A stretch of DNA of 35,603 bases, taken from Planctomycetota bacterium (GTDB lineage: Bacteria; Planctomycetota; Planctomycetia; Gemmatales; Gemmataceae). Shown piece after piece: positions 1-7,646 of this stretch. The notes below the pieces were generated by a model that ran no database searches, was not told the DNA's origin, and saw only the letters and a list, made by a program, of their open reading frames with translations. The first letter of the stretch is position 1, and the number at the start of each line of letters is the position of its first letter. Location of the stretch: the NCBI GenBank assembly GCA_021324515.1, contig JAJPIY010000302.1, forward strand, positions 1 to 35,603, read 5' to 3'. The translations under genes were made by a program, and so were the position numbers.

Positions 1-989
1 ATGTTGTCCGGCGTATGACTCAAACAAAGGCGGAAAGGTTCGCGCGGACAGGCCGTAAGGTCTGGCCCTGGCTTCAGCCACGGACCTTCGTGGCCAATGA
101 CCACCAACGGTTCGCCGCGCACCTCGACTTGGCGCCAGGTATTGGGGAGGACGATCATGCCCAGGCGGCCCAAGCGGCGGCGAATATACGAGGTTTCCAG
201 CCAATGATCGTGATTGCCGAGAATGGCAAAGGCGGCGATGCGCCAGCGCAGCCGACCTAGCACTGGCACGATCCAGCGCATGTGCCGGCTGCTGTCGACG
301 ATATCGCCGGTGAGGACGACGAGGTCGGGCTGCCACTCGGCGCAGCGGTCCATGACAAATTGGAAATAGTCGCGCGCCGGCGTGCCCAAAAAATGCAGAT
401 CGCTCAAGTGCAAAATAGTTAAGCCATCCCAGGCGGCTGGCAGGCGCGGCAAACGCAAGGTGCGCTCGACCAACTCGACCTGGAACACTTCGTTGCCCGG
501 CAAACGGGCCAGCAAGCGCTTTCGACTGTCGCCGAGAGGACGCCAGCCCAGGTATTTGGCGACATCGAGGACGCGGCCCTGTTTATCCAGCGACGGATCG
601 CGGCGAAGGAGACGCACGACCGTGTTCAACGGCAGGGCGATACAGCCGACCGCGATGCATACTAAGACGTAGAGCGTCGCCAGTTGGGTCCAGGTAAACT
701 CCGACGACAACCACGGCAAATCGTGGAGGTCCCACCCGAAAGCCCAGCCCAGCAGCAGCGGGAACGCGGCAATTAACAGGCCGTGGCCAAGGTGGATGAT
801 GGTGCCGGAATAGCGCGGCAGGGCCAAGCCATACCACCAATTATGGCTGACGATCATCAAGACAAGATGGCCGAGGCAAGCTCCGGCGAAGAGAAGGACA
901 AGCAGCCAAGGCGACAAGCCAACAAGGGGACGGAACAAAAGCGGTGCGAGGACGGGATAACCGATTGCTGCAACCAAGTCCAGACGCAT
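1..989 (-). CDS. Membrane metallophosphoesterase, C-terminus beyond the window
   Basis: This frame is absent from the ORF track because it has no stop inside the window. It opens at an ATG 2 nt after the stop of the PAS/GAF/receiver gene, so the two are probably co-transcribed and coupled. The N-terminus carries several hydrophobic segments (for example LDLVAAIGYPVLAPLLF and LLVLLFAGACLGHLVLMIV), then a cytoplasmic or periplasmic linker. The calcineurin-like metallophosphoesterase core follows: LHLSDLHF (first metal site), VVLTGDIVDS, LGNHDHW, and at the left edge LSHTPDN. The GHTHGG motif expected next lies outside the window. The family hydrolyses phosphomonoesters or phosphodiesters; the YkuE/YaeI-like branch with membrane segments acts on lipid-linked substrates such as UDP-diacylglucosamine. 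The substrate here is unknown. The family call is firm, the specificity is not. Confidence 0.88.
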   Translation of the reverse strand, partial: MRLDLVAAIGYPVLAPLLFRPLVGLSPWLLVLLFAGACLGHLVLMIVSHNWWYGLALPRYSGTIIHLGHGLLIAAFPLLLGWAFGWDLHDLPWLSSEFTWTQLATLYVLVCIAVGCIALPLNTVVRLLRRDPSLDKQGRVLDVAKYLGWRPLGDSRKRLLARLPGNEVFQVELVERTLRLPRLPAAWDGLTILHLSDLHFLGTPARDYFQFVMDRCAEWQPDLVVLTGDIVDSSRHMRWIVPVLGRLRWRIAAFAILGNHDHWLETSYIRRRLGRLGMIVLPNTWRQVEVRGEPLVVIGHEGPWLKPGPDLTACPREPFRLCLSHTPDN

Positions 990-991
990 TC

Positions 992-2758
992 TCACTTTGT
1001 CTCCTTGTCTGCTTGCCTTTTTGGCTCCTTCTCTTCTATATCTTTGGTCAGGGCATCGCGGAGTTGGTCGACCCGGAACGGCTTGAACAAGACAAAGCGT
1101 AAGCCGTCTTGTCGCGCCTTGACCAGAGTGTGTGTTGGATCGTACCCGTAGCCCGTCATGAGGATGACGCGCGCCTGCGGCTGGGCCTCGCGCAAACGGC
1201 GATAAACCTCGTAGCCGGACATGTCCGGCAGGCGGATATCGGCGAGGATGGCATCATAAGTACTGAGACGGGCCATTGTCAGCGCCTCCTGGCCGTCGCG
1301 CGCCGTTTCGACGATGCAGCCCCAACGGCCCAGCAGGCCGTGCGCCGAACGGCGGACGCGATCGTCGTTGTCGGCGACCAGGATGCGTAAGCCTTTGAGC
1401 GCCGGCGGCGGCGGTTCCTTGCCCGCTGCGGGACGAGCAGGGGCCATGTCTTCGCCGACTTTCTGGATGCATTGTTTCATGGAACGCGCCCCGACAATGA
1501 TGCGGCGGATTTTATCGGCCATCTCCGGATCGTGGCCGATGTAGCGCTCCAAGATCGACGTGGCCGCAGCAAGGATGTCGTCCACTGGGAGGGCCACTTC
1601 CCGGCTGATCGCTTCGATTGATCGGCTGGCCGTGGTACTTTTCTCCACTTGCAGCAGTTCCAGGGTATGCAGGGCCGCAGCGATCTCGCGGCTGAAAATC
1701 TCCAGGAATTGCAAGTCGGCTTCGCCGAAGGCGTTCGGTTTGGGGCTTTCGACGTTGACGGTGCCGATGACTTTGTCTTGAAAAATCAGCGGCACCGTCA
1801 GCGAGCTGCGGGCGCCAGGAGCGCCGGGAAGATAGAGCGGGTCGGCGGCTGTGTCAGGACAGAGATAGCTTTTGCCCGTGGCCGCGACGTAGCCGGTAAC
1901 ACCCTGCCCTGCGCAGCTGGCCAAGAGGACGCGGTTGGCGGCCTGGGGTGTCATGCCTTCTTGCACTAGCGGTTCGAGGCGACCCGTCTGCGGGTCGAGG
2001 AGGCGAACCTCCATTACGTCGTAATGGAGCAAATCACGGGTGAAGCGGCGGATGTTAAGTTTGAGCAACTCGATGCGTTCGGCGATGCTCATGTCCGCGA
2101 GTTGATCGGCCGACAGCGCCGCCAGTTCACGGCCAGCCTTATGCAGGGCGTCGAGCTTTTGTTGTTGTTGGACCAAGGCGGTAACATCGCGACCGAGGAC
2201 GAGAAGAAGAGGTGTGGGACTATCCGGCTCGCAGAGGGGCGTAATGTGGAGATCCAGAATGCGTCCGTCGCGGCAATGCAAGCGAAAGACCTCGTTGCCG
2301 CGCGCCGCCGAGGAACGCAGGGCCTCATCCAGGGCAGCGCGAAAGGGACAAGGCACCGGACCTCCGCCTTCGTCTCCCCCCGAAACCGAGGCCGCGGAAG
2401 GAGGAGACGAGACGCCGAGCGCTTCGTAGAAGTTGCGTGCCACAGCGGGTCCGCCGCACCACGCCTCAAAAGCCGGATTGGCCAAGCGTACCTGGAAGTC
2501 GGCGTCAACCACGGCCACGCCGTCGGGCAAGGCAGCGAGAATGGATTGGGAACGTACCAAGGCGCGCAGGCCGCGCAACACGGCAGGATCGGCCGGGTTG
2601 GCCACGATGGCATCAAATGGCTGCCGCCGGAGCTGTTCCAGACCTGCCTCCCAGGATTCGGCGGAGAAGCAATCACCTTCCAGGCCGCATTGGCGCAGCC
2701 AGTCGGCCCCCGTCAAGCCGGTGTCGCCAAGGACCAGAAAACGCCGTCGAGCCGACAC
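992..2758 (-). CDS. PAS-GAF sensor with C-terminal receiver domain
   Basis: Signalling protein of 588 residues if it starts at the GTG used here; the ORF track uses a TTG seven codons upstream. GTG is preferred because GGAGG precedes it. Numbered from GTG, residues 1-75 look like a degenerate receiver-type fold. About 75-195 is a PAS domain (ILAALPDGVAVVD). About 223-368 is a GAF domain (GVTGYVAATGKSY). About 375-435 is helical and resembles a dimerisation segment with no obvious phosphoacceptor histidine. About 455-575 is a receiver with the acidic cluster VADNDD, phosphoacceptor D507 in ILADIRLPD, T535 in LMTGYG and K559 in LFKPF. There is no HATPase domain, so it must be phosphorylated by another kinase or act through ligand binding. 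The membrane phosphoesterase follows after 2 nt. Decayed IS DNA lies directly upstream, so its promoter may have been altered. Confidence 0.82.
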   Translation of the reverse strand: MSARRRFLVLGDTGLTGADWLRQCGLEGDCFSAESWEAGLEQLRRQPFDAIVANPADPAVLRGLRALVRSQSILAALPDGVAVVDADFQVRLANPAFEAWCGGPAVARNFYEALGVSSPPSAASVSGGDEGGGPVPCPFRAALDEALRSSAARGNEVFRLHCRDGRILDLHITPLCEPDSPTPLLLVLGRDVTALVQQQQKLDALHKAGRELAALSADQLADMSIAERIELLKLNIRRFTRDLLHYDVMEVRLLDPQTGRLEPLVQEGMTPQAANRVLLASCAGQGVTGYVAATGKSYLCPDTAADPLYLPGAPGARSSLTVPLIFQDKVIGTVNVESPKPNAFGEADLQFLEIFSREIAAALHTLELLQVEKSTTASRSIEAISREVALPVDDILAAATSILERYIGHDPEMADKIRRIIVGARSMKQCIQKVGEDMAPARPAAGKEPPPPALKGLRILVADNDDRVRRSAHGLLGRWGCIVETARDGQEALTMARLSTYDAILADIRLPDMSGYEVYRRLREAQPQARVILMTGYGYDPTHTLVKARQDGLRFVLFKPFRVDQLRDALTKDIEEKEPKRQADKETK

Positions 2759-2797
2759 GTAGGGACCGCCTCCATCCAAAGTAAGGAATCGCGTTGA

Positions 2798-3460
2798 TTA
2801 TAGATGCGACGGCAATGCGCCACAAGGTTCATGTGAGTCCAGGACGGCGTTGACCTGGTCCTGGGTGCTCGCCTCGGCCAGCCGCAGCTCTTTGACCCAG
2901 CGATTCGGGGCGGTGCCGAAGGAACGCTCTATCCTGCCCTTGGCCTGCGGACTGTGGGCGCAGATCCGTTCGATTGGCAACTCGCTCAAGGCCCGGCCGA
3001 ACGACGTCAGGCCCTCGGGCAGGGCCTTGCCCTTGTCCTGCGGCTCAAAGATGCTGTGCCGGTCGGTGTACAACGCCAGCGGCCGGCCATAAAGCCGCAG
3101 CCAGCGGCCCAGCAGGTCCATGTGCGCACGCACGGTCGCCGCGCGGTAGAAGCGAGCCAGCACGCGGCTGGTGGCGTCGTCGATCATGCGGATCAGCACC
3201 AAGCTGTCGCCACGGCCCTCCAACCAGTCATGGATGGAGGCGTCCATCTGCACCAGTTCGCCGAAGCAGCTCCGTCGAGGCCGGCCGGCGGCTGCGGTGC
3301 GGCTCGCGTTGGCGTCGCCTGTGCCACAGACCCTCGACCATCAGCCAGCGTCGCAGGGTATCGGGACTTAGGTGCAGGTCCATCTCGGCCAGCCAGCTTC
3401 TCGCAGGCGAAGGTGAGGCCGAAGTCAGCCAGCTTTTGTCGGTAGACGCGTAGCACTTGC
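2798..3460 (-). pseudogene. ISNCY-type transposase remnant, frameshifted
   Basis: Three minus-strand frames together read as one DDE transposase. The upstream frame gives VYRQKLADFGLTFACEKLA, the next continues EMDLHLSPDTLRRWLMVEGLW, and the last gives QMDASIHDWLEGRGDS to the end. At least two frameshifts are therefore present, near 3395 and near 3270. DDE-like residues remain visible in QMDAS, YTDRHSIF and AKGRIERSF, the arrangement of the ISNCY family with an rve-type catalytic core. The N-terminal helix-turn-helix part is missing upstream, where short repeats begin, and the C-terminus stops early in PSHL. No terminal inverted repeats were recognised. The copy cannot encode an active enzyme. 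It borders the sensor gene on one side and the repeat cluster on the other. Confidence 0.85.
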
Positions 3461-3632
3461 TGACGCAGCAATACGAGCACGCAACGCAATACGAGCACGC
3501 CGCGCCAGCAAGTGCTGATCCCGCTGATCCCGCACTTGCTGGCGCGGCGTGCTCGGGGGCGTGGTGGTGGTAATACAAGCACGTAGCGCCAGCAAGTGGG
3601 CCCAGAGCCAGAGCACGCAGCGCCAGCAAGTG
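3451..3632. repeat. Cluster of short CGCCAGCAAGTG repeats with a 23-bp inverted pair
   Basis: A 22-nt motif GAGCACGCAGCGCCAGCAAGTG appears intact at 3611-3632 and near-identically at 3577-3598. A perfect 23-bp inverted repeat lies at 3493-3515 and 3532-3554, starting GAGCACGCCGCGCCAGCAAG, with a 16-nt spacer that itself contains CTGATCCCG-like duplication. A degenerate copy overlaps the transposase remnant around 3451-3480. The cluster replaces the expected N-terminal part of the transposase. It has no coding character in any frame and resembles REP or BIME-type short palindromes. Confidence 0.7.
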
Positions 3633-3852
3633 GACGACCCTGCTTGCCTCATTGCCCAAGTTTTTCAGCGAGAAAACTTGGCAAAACCACTATCGCCTCG
3701 TTTCGAGTATTGCGTCCGTTTCGAGAGCGTGGCGTGGTAGAATGGTCGTGGGAAGAGCAGGAAGGAGGAAAGGAGGACTGCGCTGATTTCCGAGCACTTC
3801 ACGATCCTCGACCAGCTGACCGCCAAAGCCCAGGAATTGGGATGGGCTACTG

Positions 3853-3921
3853 ATGAAGCCATTCGTCATCGCTGTCTACGACGTCAACCTCCTGTACCCC
3901 ACGTCGCACAGGCAGGGTTAG
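3853..3921 (+). pseudogene. PIN-domain toxin N-terminal stub
   Basis: A 22-codon frame starts MKPFVIAVYDVNLLYP and stops after HRQG. It resembles the first beta strand of PIN-domain VapC-like ribonucleases, where the consensus is close to VYDANVLYP with the first catalytic aspartate. Nothing of the remaining roughly 120 residues is visible downstream. The preceding frame (ISEHFTILDQLTAKAQELG), following a GGAGG at about 3773, could be what is left of a partner antitoxin, but this is weak. The region 3633-4010 otherwise shows nothing coding. Called as the debris of a toxin-antitoxin pair by motif similarity only. Confidence 0.4.
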
Positions 3922-4017
3922 TGCGGACCAGTGATTACGCCTCGAAACGTCGTATCCTCGAAATTGTGTTTTTGAACTGCCGGCTTGATGACGCAACGCT
4001 TGTCCCCACAATGAGAA

Positions 4018-4045
4018 AGCCCTTCGACGTATTCGCCGAAGGGCT
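4018..4045 (-). terminator. Hairpin terminator downstream of tRNA-Ser
   Basis: Reading the minus strand after the tRNA 3' end, AGCCCTTCG pairs with CGAAGGGCT across a short AT-containing loop, followed by a TTTCTC tract. The position 16 nt past the tRNA and the stem stability fit an intrinsic terminator of a single-tRNA transcript. Confidence 0.6.
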
Positions 4046-4060
4046 GCTTTCTGAAACAAG

Positions 4061-4149
4061 CGGAGAGGGCGGGATTCGAACCCGCGGTGGAGTTTTACCC
4101 CCACGCCGCTTTAGCAAAGCGGTGCTATCGGCCACTCAGCCACCTCTCC
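4061..4149 (-). tRNA. tRNA-Ser (anticodon GCU)
   Basis: The minus strand reads GGAGAGGTGGCTGAGTGG at the 5' end and GGTTCGAATCCCGCCCTCTC at the 3' end, giving a seven-pair acceptor stem GGAGAGG/CCTCTCC with G as discriminator base. The anticodon stem-loop contains TTGCTAA, so the anticodon is GCU (reading AGC and AGU codons). A long variable arm (GCGTGGGGGTAAAACTCCACC) marks it as a class II serine tRNA. CCA is not encoded. All structural elements look intact, so the gene should be functional although it sits amid decayed mobile DNA. Confidence 0.95.
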
Positions 4150-4203
4150 AAGGTCTTTCTATTTCAACGTTTGCGTCTTTCCTCCTTTTCGCCATTCCCG
4201 TCC

Positions 4204-4231
4204 TTGACAATCGGTTTGGCAACCGTACTCT
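4204..4231 (+). promoter_or_regulatory. Possible sigma-70 promoter facing the integrase stub
   Basis: A perfect TTGACA at 4204-4209 is followed after 16 nt by TACTCT at 4226-4231. The spacer contains a small dyad CGGTT-TGGC-AACCG. It points toward the integrase remnant starting at 4303 and could be its relic promoter. The -10 match is poor, so this is tentative. Confidence 0.35.
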
Positions 4232-4302
4232 AAAGACAATAGCCTACTCGGTGGACGAGCAGGCCGTGACTTACGGCAACCAGCGCTTCGGACATCGTTG
4301 CC

Positions 4303-4479
4303 ATGTCCGAGAATCATTCTACCACCCCTTCACCGTCCGGCAAGCCCGCCCAAGGGGCGGCCAAACCTGCCAAACCTCACCCAGACTTCCCCTTAGCGCT
4401 AGCGAGGCAATCCCCACCCATCCTCGCCAACTATCTCACCCAGCGAGACGCCCTGCACGCGGGCCGCAAAGCTCCCCAA
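4303..4479 (+). pseudogene. Site-specific integrase N-terminal stub with internal deletion
   Basis: The frame starts MSENHSTTPSPSGKPAQ and contains KPHPDFPL followed shortly by ILANYLTQRDALHAGRKAP. From memory, integrases of Gemmataceae-type planctomycetes begin with KPHPDFPLFPH, continue with a segment rich in tryptophan and lysine (WAKKIRGK), and then have a helix ending in YLxQKDxLHAGR. Both flanking motifs are present here but about 30 residues between them are gone, and the catalytic tyrosine-recombinase domain is missing. The open frame runs on until 4566 only by reading antisense into the next gene. It lies about 150 bp from the tRNA-Ser gene, consistent with an old integration event. 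Family assignment is by remembered motif pattern. Confidence 0.5.
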
Positions 4480-4514
4480 CTCTTTGCTTGCTTTCGTGTG
4501 ATTCGTGGTGATAT

Positions 4515-7364
4515 TCAGTTGCGTACCCAGATCGGCGAAGCCCAGGCCATCTGGCCGTCTTTCTGAATCACGCGGACGTAGTAATAACTCGCTTTGCCGC
4601 CTTGCTTCGGTGCTGTGTCTTCCCAGTGAAATTTCGCTTCCTCGCTGTCCTTTTCGGGCCGATGGGTATGCACTACCGCGCCGTCGCGCAAGATGTCCAC
4701 ACGATCGAGCGGATTGGTGCCGAGCACCACTACGTCCAGCGCCGGCGTGGCCGTGCGCACTTCATCGCCCATCAGGTGGGCACCCATGCGCACATCAAGC
4801 ACAATGTTGTCTGTGGCGGCGTAGCTGTGGCGTTTTTTGAGCGCCTCGATCAGTCCCTTGCGGCTGAATTCCTCGGCGAGGATGCAGGCGTAGCTGATAT
4901 GCGTGGAAACATGATCGCTCGACGCTTGGAAGCCGAGACGATGGCCCTTGGCCAAGGCCAGCGAGACAAAGCCATCCGGCCGAAATGGTCCATGAACACG
5001 ATCGCTTTTGTCGTTGATAGTTCGCGGGGCGCCGGGGGCCTCATAGGACGAATCGAAGCCCTGGAACAGCTCGACGACTGGTTCAAGCGCATCGTCGTGT
5101 TCGGCCCAGTTGGTGCCTTGATCGGTAGCGGAGGTGTGCAACGTGCAGATGCCGCCGGTGCGGCGCAGGTAGTCGTAGAGCTTGCCGGTGTCCTCGGCCA
5201 TCGGCTTGGGCAGGCGGCGGGGGACGGGCAAGGTGCGATGGCCACGCTCCGTCCATAAGACGTTGCGATGGCCGTTGGGATAGGGCACGCTGCGCTCATA
5301 TCCATACATCGAGATAAAAGCATTCGGCAACGTGTACAGATCGTTGCTCTTCTGCGTGCGCCACCAGGGATATTCCTTGTCGCCCCCCATGTTATGATCG
5401 GTGACGACGATGAAGTCGAAGGCGGCGGCGTCGAGGGCATAGCGGTATAGGTCCATCAGCGAGCCGTCGCCGACGCCGTCGGGCGAGATGTCGGTGTGAC
5501 GGTGCATATCGCCGCGGTAGATGCGATAGGTGCGGCCGCCGGCCTCGACTTTGTAGGCACGGATGCGTGCCACCTGCTCGGCCTCGCGCGGATGAACGCG
5601 CTTAATGGTCGTCGGGGAAAGGGGAAGATCACGCAGGCGGGCCTCGGCGGGCCGGCCGGCGCCTTGCAGACGGCTGACGGCGATACTGAGGTTGCGCTCC
5701 GTCAGGGCGTAGGGGGCAGGCCAGCCGCGGTTGTCGCTGGCGTAGGCGAAGTAAACACTCCCGTTCGGATCGCGTTGGGGTGACAAGCGCATGTCATTGC
5801 GGCCTGCCGAGGACGGCAGGGCGAGGACGCCGCTCCAGCGGTCGCCCAGAAACGCTGTGGCATACACGTCCCAACGGCCCCGCGCCCCCCAGTCGTCGGT
5901 GCGCGGGTTCCAGCAGGTGCGATGCCGGAACGCCAACCACATGCGGCCTTCCGTGTCTCCTTGCAGACACGGCAGCTCGCTGAAACTCCGCAGCTCTGGC
6001 GGCAGCGCGTGTAACAGCTCGGCTTCCGGCTCCTGCCATTTGCCTTCGACCAGGCAAGCGATGCGCAAGCGGCGATCGTGATAGAGGCGCGTGCCCGCGT
6101 TTCCGGTCACCTGATGCCCGGCGTCCTTGCCCCACTGAGGGCCGGACTGGTCCCAGGCAACCCACAGGCGGCCGGCGCGATCGCAGGCCAGGCTCGGATG
6201 CGCCTGAAACACCGGCGACGGATCGGGACAGAGAACCTCGCCAAGTTGGGGCGCGGGCCCGCCGGAAAGACTGCGGACGCGAATGCTATAGTCGCCGCTC
6301 TCATAAGTATCCCATCCGACCCAGACGCGGTCGCTTTTCGGATCGGGGGCAACAACAGGGTTCCAATCGTTGGCCTTGGCCGTGCTCACCCGGATCGGAG
6401 CATGCCAGCCGTCGCCATCGACACAGCGGGCGAAGATGTCGGCTTGTCCGTCGCGGAACCCTTGCCAGACTAGCCAGGCCCGGCCGCGTTGGTCGGTCGT
6501 CATGGTGTGCCAGATGTCCGGCCCCGCATCATCGGTGAGGCGAATTTCCGCCCCGAACTTGCCGTCTTGATACGGACGCGCGAACAAGTCCCAATTGTGG
6601 TCACGTTGGCTGGCCCAGACGATCCACAGGGTATCGCCATGCGTGCTGGCCAGGGCGACACGGAAATGATCGCCCGGCCCGGCCACTTCCCTCGGCTCCG
6701 ACCAGGCGCCGTCCGGCCCGTCGCGCTCAGCGAGCAGAACGCGGTCCTTCTCCTGCCGATAAGCGACCCAGGCGAGATACTGCTTGCCAGTCTTGTAGCG
6801 CACCCAGAAAGCGGGATAGTCGTCCTGCACGGGATTGGCTGCCTTCGGCGGCGCCGCCGGCCGCAATACGCTCGTCTGCGGCAGCCGCTCGACACGCACC
6901 TGACCATCCAGATACGTCTTCGGCTCGCCGAGAGAAACGTCATCACTCTTGAACCGGATCTCACCTGCCGGGAAGGAGACGATCAGCGTCGGCGCTTCGC
7001 CGCGCACACGGAGAGTGACACCGTTGGGCCAGGGCTGTTGCGGCGGCGGCGGCAGCCTCTGACCTTCGGCATTCTCAATGGGGAAGCGTTCGCCGGGCGC
7101 GATGTTCACGTGCGTGCGGCACTTCCACCCCTGCACACCGTCCACGGCGTCCGTCTCTTCGAAGCGCCAGCCGCTGATGGAAATGACCTGCCCACCGGAT
7201 ATTTCGACTTTGCCGCTCCAGTCCGTGGCTTTTTTGTCCTGCAACCCGAACGTGATACGGAAGAGGTGCTGCGGCGGCTCGGATTGCTTTTGCGAAGCAG
7301 CCACAGCGATCATCAGGACGACGGCAACGAAAGCGACAGCATAACGGCGAATACGCCCGGACAT
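4515..7364 (-). CDS. Secreted propeller plus PHP/DUF3604-type metal-dependent protein
   Basis: 949 residues from the ATG at 7364, which has GGGAG seven nt upstream and opens a signal peptide (MSGRIRRYAVAFVAVVLMIA). The ORF track start ten codons earlier lacks this support. After an N-terminal beta-rich domain, residues about 190-560 contain repeated WVAW/WIVW/WLVW-type strands with DxxxxW turns typical of a sialidase-like beta-propeller. About 610-860 carries a PHP-type metal site: DMHRHTDIS (HxH), VTDHN, LHTSATD and SSDHVSTH. This matches DUF3604-like proteins. The C-terminal 80 residues look like a beta sandwich. The protein probably acts outside the cytoplasm on an unknown, perhaps carbohydrate or phosphoester, substrate. 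It stands alone between the integrase stub and a repeat array. Confidence 0.75.
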   Translation of the reverse strand: MSGRIRRYAVAFVAVVLMIAVAASQKQSEPPQHLFRITFGLQDKKATDWSGKVEISGGQVISISGWRFEETDAVDGVQGWKCRTHVNIAPGERFPIENAEGQRLPPPPQQPWPNGVTLRVRGEAPTLIVSFPAGEIRFKSDDVSLGEPKTYLDGQVRVERLPQTSVLRPAAPPKAANPVQDDYPAFWVRYKTGKQYLAWVAYRQEKDRVLLAERDGPDGAWSEPREVAGPGDHFRVALASTHGDTLWIVWASQRDHNWDLFARPYQDGKFGAEIRLTDDAGPDIWHTMTTDQRGRAWLVWQGFRDGQADIFARCVDGDGWHAPIRVSTAKANDWNPVVAPDPKSDRVWVGWDTYESGDYSIRVRSLSGGPAPQLGEVLCPDPSPVFQAHPSLACDRAGRLWVAWDQSGPQWGKDAGHQVTGNAGTRLYHDRRLRIACLVEGKWQEPEAELLHALPPELRSFSELPCLQGDTEGRMWLAFRHRTCWNPRTDDWGARGRWDVYATAFLGDRWSGVLALPSSAGRNDMRLSPQRDPNGSVYFAYASDNRGWPAPYALTERNLSIAVSRLQGAGRPAEARLRDLPLSPTTIKRVHPREAEQVARIRAYKVEAGGRTYRIYRGDMHRHTDISPDGVGDGSLMDLYRYALDAAAFDFIVVTDHNMGGDKEYPWWRTQKSNDLYTLPNAFISMYGYERSVPYPNGHRNVLWTERGHRTLPVPRRLPKPMAEDTGKLYDYLRRTGGICTLHTSATDQGTNWAEHDDALEPVVELFQGFDSSYEAPGAPRTINDKSDRVHGPFRPDGFVSLALAKGHRLGFQASSDHVSTHISYACILAEEFSRKGLIEALKKRHSYAATDNIVLDVRMGAHLMGDEVRTATPALDVVVLGTNPLDRVDILRDGAVVHTHRPEKDSEEAKFHWEDTAPKQGGKASYYYVRVIQKDGQMAWASPIWVRN

Positions 7365-7510
7365 CGATGACTCCCTTGCAAGCACAAAGACCAACCGAAC
7401 TTATCGGCGCCCATTAGAGCATCTGCGGCAGCCCAATGCAACTGGCAAGCACGCTTGCGTGTTCTTCAATACGGTCCTTCTGCAACTCATCTTCTGCTGC
7501 CAATTCAAGT

Positions 7511-7642
7511 GGGCGAGCGGGGGGTGTGAACCCCCCGGTAAAACCGGGCGAGCGGGGGGTGTGAACCCCCCGGTAAAACCGGGCGAGCGGGGGTGTCAAC
7601 CCCCCGGTAGCACAACCGGGGGGTTGACACCCCCCGCTCGCC
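7511..7642. repeat. GC-rich palindromic repeat array, locus 1
   Basis: Three direct copies of a unit starting GGGCGAGCGGGGGGTGTGAA occur with an exact 35-nt period (7511, 7546, 7581). They are followed by one inverted copy ending CCCCCCGCTCGCC, so the last copy and the inverted copy form a long hairpin around a GCAC core. Each unit also folds on itself (GGGGGG against CCCCCC). The array ends 4 bp beyond the stop codon of the PQQ-propeller gene. Confidence 0.9.
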
Positions 7643-7646
7643 TGTT

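Noticed and set aside
3657-3681. CCAAGTTTT/AAAACTTGG hairpin
   Set aside because: A 9-bp stem is present but no U tract or gene end is adjacent on either strand, so a terminator call is not justified.
7414-7510. In-frame stretch LELAAEDELQKDRIEEHASV after the repeat array
   Set aside because: It looks mildly coding-like (amphipathic helix) and could be a gene end, but it is only about 32 codons with no start and lies in a leader region; insufficient to call.
7511-7642. CRISPR-like array (35-nt period)
   Set aside because: There are no distinct spacers; consecutive units abut and are near-identical, the last one is inverted, and no cas gene is present.
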